Below, piece by piece: positions 1 to 8,857 of a stretch of DNA of 64,000 bases. The DNA comes from Cupriavidus taiwanensis (GTDB lineage: Bacteria; Pseudomonadota; Gammaproteobacteria; Burkholderiales; Burkholderiaceae). Under the pieces are notes generated by a model. The model worked only from the letters and a program-made list of their open reading frames with translations. It was not told the origin of the DNA and did not search any database. Made by a program: the position numbers and the translations under genes. The stretch is from NCBI RefSeq assembly GCF_900250075.1, contig NZ_LT977070.1, positions 1,874,444 through 1,938,443 of the forward strand, read 5' to 3'. Position 1 is the first letter of the stretch; each line of letters starts with the position of its first letter.

Positions 1-278
1 AGACCGACCCGACCGTGATCTACGGACTGGGCGAGGCCTTCGACGGCGACCTGCGCAAGCGCGACCTGCAGGCCGACACCCCGTACAATACCTACACCCG
101 CACCGGCCTGCCGCCCACGCCGATCGCGCTGCCGGGGCTGGCCTCTCTGGCCGCGGCGACCACGCCGGCGCCGTCCGACGCGCTGTACTTCGTTGCCCGC
201 GGCGACGGCAGCAGCCATTTCTCCAACTCGCTACCCGAACACAACCGCGCGGTCGACAAGTACCAGCGCGGCAAATAG
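1..278 (+). CDS. mltG: Endolytic murein transglycosylase MltG, 3' end only
   Basis: The reading frame is already open at base 3 and stops with TAG at 276-278, so only about the last 91 residues are present. The fragment begins [15 protein letters not shown] and continues with the [17 protein letters not shown] stretch, which is the conserved C-terminal end of the YceG/MltG family. MltG is an inner-membrane enzyme that cuts nascent glycan strands and helps set their length. The catalytic region lies outside the window. The next gene, tmk, starts 7 bases after the stop, and mltG-tmk-holB is a common order in betaproteobacteria, which supports the call. Confidence 0.9.
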   Translation, partial: TDPTVIYGLGEAFDGDLRKRDLQADTPYNTYTRTGLPPTPIALPGLASLAAATTPAPSDALYFVARGDGSSHFSNSLPEHNRAVDKYQRGK

Positions 279-285
279 GCATTCC

Positions 286-897
286 ATGCGCGGAAAATTC
301 ATTACCTTCGAGGGCATCGACGGCGCCGGCAAGAGCACCCATATCGACTGGGTTGCCGACCGCCTGCGCGCGCGCGCCGACATCGCCGGTGTCGTCACCA
401 CCCGCGAGCCCGGCGGCACGTCGCTGGGCGAAGACCTGCGCCAGATCCTGCTGCACCGCAAGATGCACCTGGAAACCGAAGCGCTGCTGATGTTCGCGGC
501 GCGGCGCGAGCATATCGCCGAAGTCATCGCCCCGGCGCTGGAGCGCGGCAAGTGGGTCATTTCCGACCGCTTTACCGATGCCACCTTTGCCTATCAGGGC
601 GGCGGCCGGGGCCTCGCCACCGGACGGCTCGAAGTGCTGGAAGGCTGGGTCCAGGGCGGCTTGCAGCCAGACCTGACGCTGCTGTTCGACGTGCCGCTGG
701 AGACCGCCAGCGCCCGCCTGGCCGCCGCGCGCACGCCCGACAAGTTCGAGGCGGAATCGCGCGCCTTCTTCCAGCGCACCCGCGACGAGTATCTGCGCCG
801 CGCGGCCCAGTCGCCGCAGCGCTTCCGCGTTATCGACGCGACCCGCAGCATTGCCGATATTCGCGACGAGCTTGAAAAGATCCTCGCAACTATCTGA
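286..897 (+). CDS. tmk: Thymidylate kinase (dTMP kinase)
   Basis: Makes dTDP from dTMP with ATP in the cytoplasm, feeding DNA synthesis. The 203-residue product has the P-loop GIDGAGKST at residues 10-18, a TTREPGG stretch typical of the dTMP site, and the DR-containing motif [17 protein letters not shown] that forms the nucleotide-binding centre. Length fits the family (about 200-215). I chose the ATG at 286 because the P-loop then lies at the normal distance from the N-terminus. A longer frame opening at 193 would overlap mltG and add residues with no counterpart in the family. It sits between mltG and holB, as in related genomes. Confidence 0.95.
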   Translation: MRGKFITFEGIDGAGKSTHIDWVADRLRARADIAGVVTTREPGGTSLGEDLRQILLHRKMHLETEALLMFAARREHIAEVIAPALERGKWVISDRFTDATFAYQGGGRGLATGRLEVLEGWVQGGLQPDLTLLFDVPLETASARLAAARTPDKFEAESRAFFQRTRDEYLRRAAQSPQRFRVIDATRSIADIRDELEKILATI

Positions 898-974
898 TTA
901 GCCGGCATTTTTATCCAGCCCCACGGCGATATTCAGCCGGTACTCGAAGTTGGACCGCTAACTTACTGATTTAC

Positions 975-1982
975 ATGCTATATCCCTGGCAGAAAGAAGA
1001 CTGGCAACGGCTGGGCGCGCTGCGCGAGCGGCTGCCGCATGCCTTGCTGATCCACGGCCAGCAAGGCATCGGCAAGCGCGACCTGGCGTTGCATTTCGCC
1101 CAGGGGCTGCTGTGCGAGGCGCCGCTGGCGGACGGGCAGCCGTGCGGGCAATGCGCCGCCTGCCACTGGTTCAGCCAGGGCAACCATCCGGATTTCACGG
1201 TGGTGCGGCCCGAGGCCCTCGACGCCTCGGCCGAGGCGGAAACCGACGAGGGCGGCAAGAAAAAGGCGCCCAGCAAGATCATCCGCATGGAGCAGGTGCG
1301 CGCGCTGATCGAGGCCGTGGCGGTAGGCACGCACCGCGCCGGGTTGCGCGTGGTGGTGGTCTATCCGCTCGACGCGCTGCAGACCGAGGGCGCCAACGCC
1401 TTGCTCAAGACGCTGGAGGAACCGCCGCCGTCGACGGTGTTCCTGCTGGTGACCGACCGGCTTGACCGCATCCTGCCGACCATCCTGTCGCGCTGCCGCC
1501 AGTTTTCGGCCCAGCGCCCGACCCCCGAGGCCGCGCTGGCGTGGCTGCGCGGGCAGGGCGTGGCGGATGCCGAGGCCCAGCTGGCGCTGGCCGGCGGCGC
1601 GCCGCTGACCGCGCTGCACGCGGCCGAGGCCGAGGAGCAGCCGCTGCAGCGCTGGCTGGTGGGCCAGCTCGGCGCCGCGGCCGCCATCGACGCCGCCGCG
1701 GCGGCCGAGCAACTGCAGAAGCTGCCGGTGCCCGCCGTGCTTGGCATCCTGCAGCGCTGGACGTACGATCTGCTGGCACTGCGGCTGGATGGCGGTGCCA
1801 CGCCGCGGTACTTCCCCAGGGAGCGCGCCGTGCTGGCGCGCTGCGCCGGTGCCACCGATGCGCGCGGCCTGCAGGCGTTTGCCGCGCGCCTGAACTCGCA
1901 CCGCCGCAGCGAGAACCATCCGCTGGCGGCACGGCTGGTGATGGAAGCGGTATTCCTCGAGTACCGGCAGCTGTTCCGCTAG
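975..1982 (+). CDS. holB: DNA polymerase III subunit delta'
   Basis: Clamp-loader subunit that, with delta and the gamma/tau ATPases, places the beta clamp on primed DNA. The 335-residue protein begins MLYPWQKEDW, has a Walker-A-like loop GQQGIGKR at residues 28-35, a four-cysteine zinc module (CGQCAACHWF region) near residues 48-63, and the SRC motif (LSRCRQF) typical of clamp-loader proteins. A charged insert rich in Glu and Lys (around residues 78-95) lies between the zinc module and the next core helix. Delta' lacks ATPase activity in the family despite the loop. It follows tmk by 77 bases. Confidence 0.93.
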   Translation: MLYPWQKEDWQRLGALRERLPHALLIHGQQGIGKRDLALHFAQGLLCEAPLADGQPCGQCAACHWFSQGNHPDFTVVRPEALDASAEAETDEGGKKKAPSKIIRMEQVRALIEAVAVGTHRAGLRVVVVYPLDALQTEGANALLKTLEEPPPSTVFLLVTDRLDRILPTILSRCRQFSAQRPTPEAALAWLRGQGVADAEAQLALAGGAPLTALHAAEAEEQPLQRWLVGQLGAAAAIDAAAAAEQLQKLPVPAVLGILQRWTYDLLALRLDGGATPRYFPRERAVLARCAGATDARGLQAFAARLNSHRRSENHPLAARLVMEAVFLEYRQLFR

Positions 1983-2045
1983 CGCGGCCGCGGCCGGACC
2001 CGAACCATAACAACAAGCAGCATCGTCATTGTCAGGGGGTCATCC

Positions 2046-2465
2046 ATGAACACGGCAGTCGCCGGCACTGCGCCGGGCGAGGCGGGGTTTGGCAACACGG
2101 CGGGCGGCGCAGCGGGCAGCGGGGCGGCGTCGCGCCCCAACGTGCTGTCGCTGTCGATCAAGGACCAGGCCGGGCTGTACGCGGCCTATATGCCGTTCCT
2201 GGCGCGCGGCGGCATCTTCGTGCCGTCGAACCGGCCGTTCCGGCTGGGCGAACAGGTGTTCCTGGTATTGTCGCTGCTGGACCGGCCGCAGAAATACCAG
2301 ATCGCAGGCCACGTGGCCTGGATCACCCCCGCGGGCACGCCGATGAAGACGCCAGGCGTCGGCGTGCACCTGCCCGACGACGACAACGGACGCAACCTGC
2401 GCCGCGCGGTGGAGGAAATCCTGGGCAAGATGCTGGAGTCCGGGCGCCCCACCCAAACTTTATGA
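2046..2465 (+). CDS. pilZ: PilZ-domain protein, type IV pilus type
   Basis: A 139-residue cytoplasmic protein whose core (NVLSLSIKDQAGLYAAYMPF onward, then GGIFVP, GEQVFLVLSLLD, HVAWITP and GVGVHLP) matches the small PilZ proteins needed for type IV pilus assembly. In this subfamily the c-di-GMP motif RxxxR is normally absent, and I see no RxxxR near the N-terminus here, so ligand binding is unlikely. The position directly after holB is the classical Pseudomonas/Burkholderiales arrangement. The first 30 residues are Gly/Ala-rich and probably disordered. A GGGGG stretch about 7 bases upstream of ATG 2046 supports the start. Confidence 0.9.
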   Translation: MNTAVAGTAPGEAGFGNTAGGAAGSGAASRPNVLSLSIKDQAGLYAAYMPFLARGGIFVPSNRPFRLGEQVFLVLSLLDRPQKYQIAGHVAWITPAGTPMKTPGVGVHLPDDDNGRNLRRAVEEILGKMLESGRPTQTL

Positions 2466-2502
2466 ATGTTGTGAGATTTCCCTCGCAACCATTTGATTTT
2501 CG

Positions 2503-3009
2503 ATGAATTTTTTGCTACGCATTGCCGAACCCCGCGATCTGCCGGGCATTGTCGCCATCTACAACAGCACCGTGGCTTCGCGCATGGTCACCGCCGACAC
2601 CGAGCCGGTCACCGTGGCCTCGCGCCAGGCGTGGTTCGACGCTCATCAGCCCGCGCGCCGTCCGCTGTGGGTGTGCGAGGATGCCGGCGGCAGCATGGCC
2701 GGCTGGATGAGCTTTTCCGATTTCTACGGGCGCCCCGCCTATGGCGCCACCGCCGAGGTATCGATCTACCTGGACGCGCAGCGCCGCGGCCAGGGGCTGG
2801 GGCGCTACCTGCTGCAGCAGGCCATCGACCACGCGCCCGCGGTTGGCGTCAACACGCTGCTCGGCTTTATCTTCGGCCACAACGCGCCCAGCCTGGGCCT
2901 GTTCGCGGCGCTGGGCTTCACGCGCTGGGGCGACCTGCCGCGCGTGGCCGTGCTCGACGGCGTCGAGCGCGACCTGATCATCGTCGGCCGCCGCGTGGAC
3001 GCAGCCTGA
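2503..3009 (+). CDS. GNAT-family N-acetyltransferase (phosphinothricin-acetyltransferase-like)
   Basis: A 168-residue GNAT protein. Visible family marks are the N-terminal IAEPRDLPGIVAIYNSTV strand-helix, the motif-A acetyl-CoA loop RRGQGLGRYLLQQAI (around residues 90-105), and the C-terminal HNAPSLGLFAALGFTRWG followed by an RDLIIVGRR strand. This pattern is close to the Pat/YncA (MnaT) branch, which acetylates methionine sulfone, sulfoximine or phosphinothricin. The real substrate cannot be told from sequence. It lies between pilZ and tatD, 37 bases after pilZ. No strong ribosome site is visible before the ATG. Confidence 0.85.
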   Translation: MNFLLRIAEPRDLPGIVAIYNSTVASRMVTADTEPVTVASRQAWFDAHQPARRPLWVCEDAGGSMAGWMSFSDFYGRPAYGATAEVSIYLDAQRRGQGLGRYLLQQAIDHAPAVGVNTLLGFIFGHNAPSLGLFAALGFTRWGDLPRVAVLDGVERDLIIVGRRVDAA

Positions 3010-3041
3010 GCGCCGCCTGAACGCCGTACCTGAGATTTCCC

Positions 3042-3836
3042 ATGTTTGTCGATTCCCACTGCCATATCGATTTCCCCGAACTGGCCGCGCGCCTGCCGGA
3101 ACTGCTGGAAAACATGCGCGCCAACCAGGTCACGCATGCGCTGTGCATCTCGGTCACGCTGGAAGACTTCCCGCGCGTGCTGGCGCTGGCCGAGCAGCAT
3201 CCCAACCTGTACGCGTCGGTCGGCGTGCATCCTGACTACGAAGAGGGCGAGGAGCCGACGCTGGAGCGGCTGGTGGCGCTGTCCGCCCACCCGCGCGTGG
3301 TCGGCACCGGCGAGACCGGGCTGGACTACTACCGGCTCAACGGCCGCAGCATTGCCGAGATGGAATGGCAGCGCGAACGCTTCCGCACCCATATCCGCGC
3401 CGCGCGCCAGACCGGCAAGCCGCTGATCATCCATACCCGCTCGTCCGCCGACGACACGCTGCGCCTGATGCGCGAGGAAAACGCGGGTGAAGCCGGCGGC
3501 GTGATGCACTGCTTCACCGAAACCTGGGACGTCGCCCGCCAGGCGCTGGACCAGGGCTTCCATATCTCGTTTTCCGGCATCGTCACCTTCAAGAGCGCGG
3601 CGGACCTGCAGGAAACCGCGCGCAAGGTGCCGCTCGAGCGCATGCTGATCGAGACCGATTCCCCTTACCTGGCCCCGGTGCCATACCGCGGCAAGACCAA
3701 CGAGCCGGCCTGGGTGCGCCATGTGGGCGAGTTCATCGCGCAGCTGCGCGGGGTGCCGGTGGAACAGGTCGCAGAACAGACGACGGCAAATTTCTTCAAC
3801 TTATTCAAGCACATTGACAGGAAATCTCATGTTTGA
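3042..3836 (+). CDS. tatD: TatD-family metal-dependent DNase
   Basis: A 264-residue TIM-barrel hydrolase. The metal ligands are recognisable: the N-terminal FVDSHCHID (two His), the glutamate in GTGETGLDYY, a histidine in PLIIHTRSS, MHCFTETWD, and the final aspartate in IETDSPYLAPVPYRGK. Length and motif order match YcfH/TatD enzymes, which show 3'-5' exonuclease activity in characterised members. The last eight bases overlap the start of the ankyrin gene, so the two are probably translationally coupled. It belongs to the tmk-holB-pilZ-tatD cluster. Confidence 0.93.
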   Translation: MFVDSHCHIDFPELAARLPELLENMRANQVTHALCISVTLEDFPRVLALAEQHPNLYASVGVHPDYEEGEEPTLERLVALSAHPRVVGTGETGLDYYRLNGRSIAEMEWQRERFRTHIRAARQTGKPLIIHTRSSADDTLRLMREENAGEAGGVMHCFTETWDVARQALDQGFHISFSGIVTFKSAADLQETARKVPLERMLIETDSPYLAPVPYRGKTNEPAWVRHVGEFIAQLRGVPVEQVAEQTTANFFNLFKHIDRKSHV

Positions 3837-4575
3837 CATGAAGTTCGTCCGCTGTGCCGCCGGCGCTGTCGCGCTGGCCGCCGCCACGCTCGCCCAGGCC
3901 GCGCCGGCCGACGACATGCGCAAGGCGGTGGAATTCGACGACGCCAACACCGTCAAGAAGCTGCTGGCCAAGGGCGTCGACCCCAATGTTGTCGACAACC
4001 GCGGCAACCCGGCGCTGGTGCTGGCGCTGCGCGAGAAGTCGCTGAAGGCGGCCACGGTGCTGATCCGCGCCAAGGATATCGATTTCGACAAGGCCAACCC
4101 GGCCGGCGAAACCCCGCTGATGATGGCCGCGCTGCAGGGCCAGCTCGACATGGTCAAGCTGATGGTCGACGACATGGAGGCCGAGATCAACAAGACCGGC
4201 TGGGCCCCGCTGCACTACGCCGCCACCAACGGCCACAACGACGTGGTCAAGTACCTGGTCGACCATGCCGCGTATATCGATGCCGAAAGCCCCAACGGCA
4301 CCACGCCGCTGATGATGGCCGCGCGCGGCGGCCATATCGAGACCGTCAAGCTGTTGCTGGACGAAGGCGCCGACATGCGCCTGAAGAATCAGCAGGGCAT
4401 GACCGCAATCGACTTTGCCGAGCGCTACAACCAGGCCGAGATCGCCAGCGGGCTGAAGGCGCGCTGGCAGAAGCTGTATCCGCAGACCCCGATCGTGGCG
4501 GCGCCGCCGCTGAAGCCGCCCGTCGCCGAGCCCGGCGGCCAGCGCCCCGCGGCACCGCAGGGCAAGGGCTGGTAA
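3829..4575 (+). CDS. Exported ankyrin-repeat protein
   Basis: A 248-residue protein with a Sec signal peptide (MFDMKFVRCAAGAVALAAATLAQA, cut likely after AQA) followed by about five ankyrin repeats: DDANTVKKLLAKGVDPN, KAATVLIRAKDIDFDKAN, GETPLMMAALQGQLDMVKLM, GWAPLHYAATNGHNDVVKYL and GTTPLMMAARGGHIETVKLL. The C-terminus is Pro/Ala-rich. It should act in the periplasm as a protein-binding scaffold; the partner is unknown. I took ATG 3829 because AGGAA sits about 6 bases upstream, whereas ATG 3838 would be too far away. It overlaps tatD by 8 bases, and the pair is conserved downstream of holB-pilZ in relatives, as far as I recall. Confidence 0.88.
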   Translation: MFDMKFVRCAAGAVALAAATLAQAAPADDMRKAVEFDDANTVKKLLAKGVDPNVVDNRGNPALVLALREKSLKAATVLIRAKDIDFDKANPAGETPLMMAALQGQLDMVKLMVDDMEAEINKTGWAPLHYAATNGHNDVVKYLVDHAAYIDAESPNGTTPLMMAARGGHIETVKLLLDEGADMRLKNQQGMTAIDFAERYNQAEIASGLKARWQKLYPQTPIVAAPPLKPPVAEPGGQRPAAPQGKGW

Positions 4576-4590
4576 GCCGGCGCGGCGGCG

Positions 4591-4992
4591 ATGGCCAGCG
4601 CTTCGCGCCTGCGCCAGTGGGCGCGCGGGCTCAAGGGCAGCCTGCTGACGCTGTGGTTCTGCAGCCGCCACCCCGGCACGCCGTGGGCGGCGCGGCTGCT
4701 GGGCGCGCTGGTGGTGGCCTACGCCTTCAGCCCGATCGACCTGATCCCGGATTTCATCCCGGTGCTGGGCTACCTGGATGACGTGCTGCTGGTGCCGCTG
4801 GGCATCTGGCTCACGCTGCGGATGATTCCGGCCACGGTCAAGGACGAATGCCGCGGCCGTGCCGAAGCGTGGCAGGCCTCCCATGCGCAACGGCCGCGCA
4901 ATCGCGCGGCCGCCGTGGTCATAGTGTTGGTATGGGTGGCGCTGGCGTGGCTGACGTGGCGCTGGCTGGCGCCATACTGGGCCCCGGCCTAG
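4591..4992 (+). CDS. DUF1232 (YkvA-like) membrane protein
   Basis: A 133-residue protein with the DUF1232 signature [20 protein letters not shown] at residues 44-63, followed by a hydrophobic stretch and a second membrane segment near the C-terminus ([17 protein letters not shown]). The family is small, widespread and of unknown function. It starts 15 bases after the ankyrin gene and is co-directional with it. Its TAG stop shares the palindromic CTAG at 4989-4992 with the stop of egtB on the other strand. Confidence 0.88.
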   Translation: MASASRLRQWARGLKGSLLTLWFCSRHPGTPWAARLLGALVVAYAFSPIDLIPDFIPVLGYLDDVLLVPLGIWLTLRMIPATVKDECRGRAEAWQASHAQRPRNRAAAVVIVLVWVALAWLTWRWLAPYWAPA

Positions 4993-6278
4993 GCGTCGTC
5001 GGCCAGCCGCACGCCGGTGAACTGCCAGCGCTGGTGCGGATAGAAGAAGTTGCGGTAGGTCGCGCGGATATGCGATTCGGGGGTGACGCACGACCCGCCG
5101 CGCAGCACCATCTGGCCGCTCATGAACTTGCCGTTGTACTCGCCCACCGCGCCCGGGTTGGGGCGGAAGCCCGGATAGGGCAGGAAGGCGCTGGCGGTCC
5201 ATTCCCAGACGTCGCCGAACATCTGGCGCAGCACGCCGGCGGTGTTCTGCCGGTCCGGCAACGGCCGCAGCGCGCGCCCCTCGACAAAATTCCCGGTGGC
5301 CGGCAGGCGGCTGGCCGCGTGCTCCCATTCCGCCTCGGTTGGCAGCCGGCGCTCGGCCCAGCGTGCGAACGCGTCGGCCTCGTAGAAGCTGACGTGGGTC
5401 ACCGGGCTGTCCGGATCGACCGGATGCATGCCACGCAGCGTCATCTGCCACCAGGTGCCTTCGCGTTCTTCCCAGTAGAGCGGCGCCTGGATGCCTTGCT
5501 CTGCCACCCAGCGCCAGCCGTCGGACAGCCACAGCCCGGCGCTCTGGTAGCCGCCATCCTCGATGAACTCGAACCACTGCCGGTTGCTGACCGGGTGCGA
5601 GCACAGCGTGAAGGGGGCCAGGTAGGTCTTGTGGCGCGGGGTTTCGCAATCGAAGGCGAAGGTCTCGCCGCGGTGGCCGATCTCGACCAGGCCGCCGTCG
5701 AAGCCGATCCAGTCCGGCGCGGGACGCGGGTCGGCAATCACGGGCGCGGGCAGTTCCGGCGCAAAGGCGGGGCGCAGCGGGTTCTGCGCGAACAGGTGCA
5801 GCACGTCGGTCAGCAGCAGTTCCTGGTGCTGCTGTTCATGCTGCAGGCCAAGCGTGATCAGCGCCGCCTCGTCGTCGGTCTGGGCTGTGCCCAGCAGCGA
5901 CAGCATCGCTTCGTCGACCGCCTCGCGGTACGCCAGCACTTCGTCCAGCGACGGGCGCGTCAGCAGCCCGCGCTGCGGCCGCGGGTGCCGCGCGCCGACC
6001 GCTTCATAGTAGGAGTTGAAGAGATAGCGGTAGGACGGGTCCACCGGCTCGTAGTCCGGCACGCGCGCGGCCAGCACGAACTCCTCGAAGAACCACGTGG
6101 TGTGCGCCAGGTGCCATTTGGCCGGGCTGGCGTCGTCCATCGACTGCACGGTGGCATCGGCATCGGACAGGTCGGCCACCAGGGTCTCGGTGGCGGCGCG
6201 TACATGCCGGTACTGCGAAAGCAGCGCGGGTTCGTGCGGCGGATGGAGGGCGGCTCCTGGCAACAGGGCTGAAGTCAT
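4989..6278 (-). CDS. egtB: Ergothioneine biosynthesis protein EgtB (iron-dependent sulfoxide synthase)
   Basis: EgtB joins hercynine to gamma-glutamylcysteine or cysteine with oxygen, the key C-S step of ergothioneine synthesis. The 429-residue product has an N-terminal DinB-like four-helix part with the iron ligands in [12 protein letters not shown] (about residues 55-66) and [15 protein letters not shown], then a formylglycine-enzyme-like domain ([50 protein letters not shown]). Start ATG 6278 has GGGAGC just upstream. The methyltransferase EgtD that makes hercynine is not adjacent, and there is no egtC or egtA nearby, so the pathway must be completed elsewhere or use cysteine directly. Confidence 0.9.
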   Translation of the reverse strand: MTSALLPGAALHPPHEPALLSQYRHVRAATETLVADLSDADATVQSMDDASPAKWHLAHTTWFFEEFVLAARVPDYEPVDPSYRYLFNSYYEAVGARHPRPQRGLLTRPSLDEVLAYREAVDEAMLSLLGTAQTDDEAALITLGLQHEQQHQELLLTDVLHLFAQNPLRPAFAPELPAPVIADPRPAPDWIGFDGGLVEIGHRGETFAFDCETPRHKTYLAPFTLCSHPVSNRQWFEFIEDGGYQSAGLWLSDGWRWVAEQGIQAPLYWEEREGTWWQMTLRGMHPVDPDSPVTHVSFYEADAFARWAERRLPTEAEWEHAASRLPATGNFVEGRALRPLPDRQNTAGVLRQMFGDVWEWTASAFLPYPGFRPNPGAVGEYNGKFMSGQMVLRGGSCVTPESHIRATYRNFFYPHQRWQFTGVRLADDA

Positions 6279-6469
6279 GCGGGCTCCCGGGTTGGATCGG
6301 TCGATGACTGCAGGCGGTGCGCCACCGGCGCCCACGGGCCGCGGCTGCGCGCCGCCCATGGCACGCGGGGCGCCGTAGCGCCCCGAACCATCATAGACCC
6401 GATCCGCTCCCGGGGCGAGCCGGCGCCGTCCTACAGCGCCGGCCCGGCCCCATGCGGCCCCGGGGCGTG

Positions 6470-7090
6470 TCAGGCGGCGAGCCGGCTGGCGTCGTTCAGC
6501 GCCGCGATCTCGGTGCGGGCGCTGGCCAGCCCGGCTTCGCGGAACTCCGGCCCCATGGCCAGGCCGTGGGCGCGCACGTAGGTGATGTCGGTGATGCCCA
6601 GGAAGCGGAGCACCACGTCGACGGTCTGCTCGTGCAGGTCCAGCGCGTTGGCATCCTGGCGCACGCCGCCGCGCGACGACACCACGATCACGCGCTTGCC
6701 GCCGGCCAGGCCCACCGGGCCGTTCTCGGTGTACTTGAAGGTGCGGCCGGCCTGCGCGATGCGGTCGATCCAGGCCTTGAGCTGGCTCGGGATGCTGAAG
6801 TTGTACTGCGGCACGCCCAGCACCAGCACGTCGGCGGCGAGGAACTCGGCCAGCCACTGCTCGGTGCGCTGCAGCTCGGCCTGCTGCACGGCGTTCAGGC
6901 CATCCTTGGGGCCGCCCAGCACGGGCAGCAGGTTGCCGGACAGGTGCGCCGGGGCATCCTGGTCCAGGTCGCGCACGGTTACGGTGGCGCCGGGGTTGGC
7001 GGCAACCAGGTCGGCCACCACGCTGGCGGTCAGGCTGCGCGAAACGGAGTTGTCGCCGAGGACGCTGGTATCGATCTGCAGGATGTTCAT
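6470..7090 (-). CDS. azoR: FMN-dependent NADH-azoreductase
   Basis: A 206-residue flavodoxin-fold quinone/azo reductase. It starts MNILQIDTSVLGDNSVSRSL, the FMN phosphate-binding loop of the AcpD/AzoR family, and contains VLGVPQYNFSIPSQLKAWID and the VSSRGG loop that contacts the flavin. These homodimeric cytoplasmic enzymes reduce quinones and azo dyes by two electrons with NADH. GGAG lies about 6 bases before ATG 7090. It is divergent from a LysR regulator, a common pairing, and a perfect 8-bp inverted repeat lies between them. A 191-bp stretch between this gene and egtB shows no gene. Confidence 0.92.
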   Translation of the reverse strand: MNILQIDTSVLGDNSVSRSLTASVVADLVAANPGATVTVRDLDQDAPAHLSGNLLPVLGGPKDGLNAVQQAELQRTEQWLAEFLAADVLVLGVPQYNFSIPSQLKAWIDRIAQAGRTFKYTENGPVGLAGGKRVIVVSSRGGVRQDANALDLHEQTVDVVLRFLGITDITYVRAHGLAMGPEFREAGLASARTEIAALNDASRLAA

Positions 7091-7147
7091 GTCTTTCTCC
7101 ACAAGGGTGCGGTTGCGATGGAGGAAAGATAGCGGCTGGCCATTGGT

Positions 7148-7187
7148 ATCGGTAGTGAGGCAAAATGCAAATGATTGTTCTACCGAT
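7148..7187. promoter_or_regulatory. Candidate LysR operator between azoR and its regulator
   Basis: ATCGGTAG at 7148-7155 and its exact reverse complement CTACCGAT at 7180-7187 flank a 24-base A/T-richer centre (centre-to-centre 32 bases). The element lies in the 163-bp gap between divergent azoR and LysR genes, about 58-97 bases upstream of azoR's ATG. The spacing, about three helical turns, fits a LysR tetramer contacting two half sites. Function is inferred from position only. Confidence 0.45.
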
Positions 7188-7253
7188 GCAACGCCACTCC
7201 GGCGCCTCCGGACCGGGGTTTGCGGCGCCATCGGGGTGACCCCGGAGCCATCC

Positions 7254-8201
7254 ATGCAAGACCTCAACGACCTGTCGCTGTTCGCCCAAGTGGTCGAGCA
7301 CGGCAGCTTTTCCGCGGCCAGCCGCGCCACCGGCGTGCCCAAGTCGCGCCTGAGCCGGCGCATCGCCCAGCTCGAGCGCGACCTGGGCGTGCAGCTGCTG
7401 CGCCGGACCACGCGCCAGGTACGCGTGACCCCGCTGGGGGACTCCTTCTACGAACGCTGCCGCGCCATGCTCAACGAGGCCGAGGCCGCGCGCGAGGTCA
7501 TCGAGCAGGCGCGCGAGCAGCCCGGCGGCACGCTGCGGGTGAGCTGCCCGATCGCCATCGCCCAGATCCTGCTGGCGCCGGCGATCGGCCACTTCATGCG
7601 CGCCAACCCGGCCGTGCGCATCGAACTGGAGACCACCAACCGGCGCGTCGACGTGATCGGCGAGGGCTTCGACCTGGCGCTGCGGGTGCGCGAGGTCATG
7701 GAAGATTCCAGCCTGGCGGTACGCACCTTTGGCGAAAGCGAACTGATGCTGGTGGCCAGCCCGGCGCTGCTCGACAGCATCGGCCGGCCGCGCACGCCGC
7801 AGGCGCTCGACGGCATGCCGGGCGTGGGCCAGCAGCCGCACGACGGCAAGCATGTCTGGACCCTGCGCTGCAAGACCGGCGATTCGATCCAGATCGCCTA
7901 CGATCCGCGCCTGGTCACCGACGAATTCGCCTTGCTGCGCGAGGCCGCCATCGCCGGGGTCGGCGTGGCCATGCTGCCGCGCATGTTCTGCCGCGAGGCG
8001 CTGGAGAGCGGCGAGCTGGAACTGGTGCTGCCGCAGTACGACATGCCGGTCGGCACGCTGCACGCGGTGTTCCCGTCGCGCAAGGGCGTGACGCCGGCCA
8101 CGCGGCGTTTCCTGGACTTCCTGGGCGAGGTGTTGCCGGAATGCGCGCACAAGGTCGGCATGCAGCAGCCGCGCACGCCGTCGATGCACCGCGTGGTGTA
8201 G
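7254..8201 (+). CDS. LysR-family transcriptional regulator (divergent from azoR)
   Basis: A 315-residue regulator. The winged helix-turn-helix occupies roughly residues 1-60 (LNDLSLFAQVVEHGSFSAAS, then KSRLSRRIAQLERDLGVQLL and RTTRQVRVTPLG). The remainder is the periplasmic-binding-protein-like effector domain (FDLALRVREVMEDSSLAVRT, DEFALLREAAIAGVGVAMLP). The sequence belongs to the branch often paired with quinone reductases or azoreductases, so it probably controls azoR in response to an aromatic or oxidant signal. I took ATG 7254 because it places MQDLNDLSLF at the family N-terminus; the frame is open much further upstream across the azoR promoter but without family sequence. Confidence 0.9.
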   Translation: MQDLNDLSLFAQVVEHGSFSAASRATGVPKSRLSRRIAQLERDLGVQLLRRTTRQVRVTPLGDSFYERCRAMLNEAEAAREVIEQAREQPGGTLRVSCPIAIAQILLAPAIGHFMRANPAVRIELETTNRRVDVIGEGFDLALRVREVMEDSSLAVRTFGESELMLVASPALLDSIGRPRTPQALDGMPGVGQQPHDGKHVWTLRCKTGDSIQIAYDPRLVTDEFALLREAAIAGVGVAMLPRMFCREALESGELELVLPQYDMPVGTLHAVFPSRKGVTPATRRFLDFLGEVLPECAHKVGMQQPRTPSMHRVV

Positions 8202-8390
8202 CGCCGCATGCGGCATGTGCCGGGCCGTGTGCAAGGGGTGGTGCCGGCCGCGCCGGTGCTGGCCAGTGTCGCGCATTTGCGGCTTTACGTTCACGCCGCC
8301 TCGCACTAAGGTACAGGGGCGAACCGTGCGCGTGAGGGCTAAGGCGCATGGATCGACAACCTCTCACAGACAACGGCAAGGAGAATGGCC

Positions 8391-8810
8391 ATGGGTGGCT
8401 CTCAGGGTTCCCAGGACTTGGGCAAGGCGCTGCTGCGCATCGTGCTTGGCGTGTTGATCCTGATGCATGGCATCGCCAAGGTCACGGGCGCGTCCGGCAT
8501 CGGTTTCGTGTCGAAGGTGGTCGCCGACGCCGGCTTGCCGGCCTGGGTCGCCTACGGCGTCTACCTGGGCGAGATCGTCGCGCCGATCCTGCTGATCATC
8601 GGGTTGTGGAGCCGGCTGGCGGCGCTGGTGGTTGCCCTCAACATGCTGTTCGCCATCGGGCTGGTGCATACCAAGGAGCTTGGCATGCTGTCCAATACCG
8701 GCGGCTGGGCCCTGGAGCTGCAGGGCATGTACCTGGGGGCGGCGCTGGCGGTGGTGCTGCTGGGGGCGGGCCGGCTCAGCGTGGGCGGCATCAACGGCAA
8801 GCTCAACTAG
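8391..8810 (+). CDS. DoxX-family integral membrane protein
   Basis: A 139-residue protein with four predicted membrane segments: LGKALLRIVLGVLILMHGIA, VAYGVYLGEIVAPILLIIGL, LAALVVALNMLFAIGLVHT and MYLGAALAVVLLGAGRL. The GxxxHG-type N-terminal helix and the glutamate in YLGEIVAP are typical of DoxX/YphA proteins, which are linked to redox homeostasis or quinone-related roles in various bacteria. AAGGAG at 8378-8383 is 7 bases from ATG 8391 but only 1 base from ATG 8385, so I prefer 8391; using 8385 adds two residues. The gap of about 190 bases after the LysR gene shows no other feature. Confidence 0.87.
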   Translation: MGGSQGSQDLGKALLRIVLGVLILMHGIAKVTGASGIGFVSKVVADAGLPAWVAYGVYLGEIVAPILLIIGLWSRLAALVVALNMLFAIGLVHTKELGMLSNTGGWALELQGMYLGAALAVVLLGAGRLSVGGINGKLN

Positions 8811-8857
8811 CGCGACCCGCAATCCCGCGCCTTGCCGCCAATTCCTGGAGATGTAAC

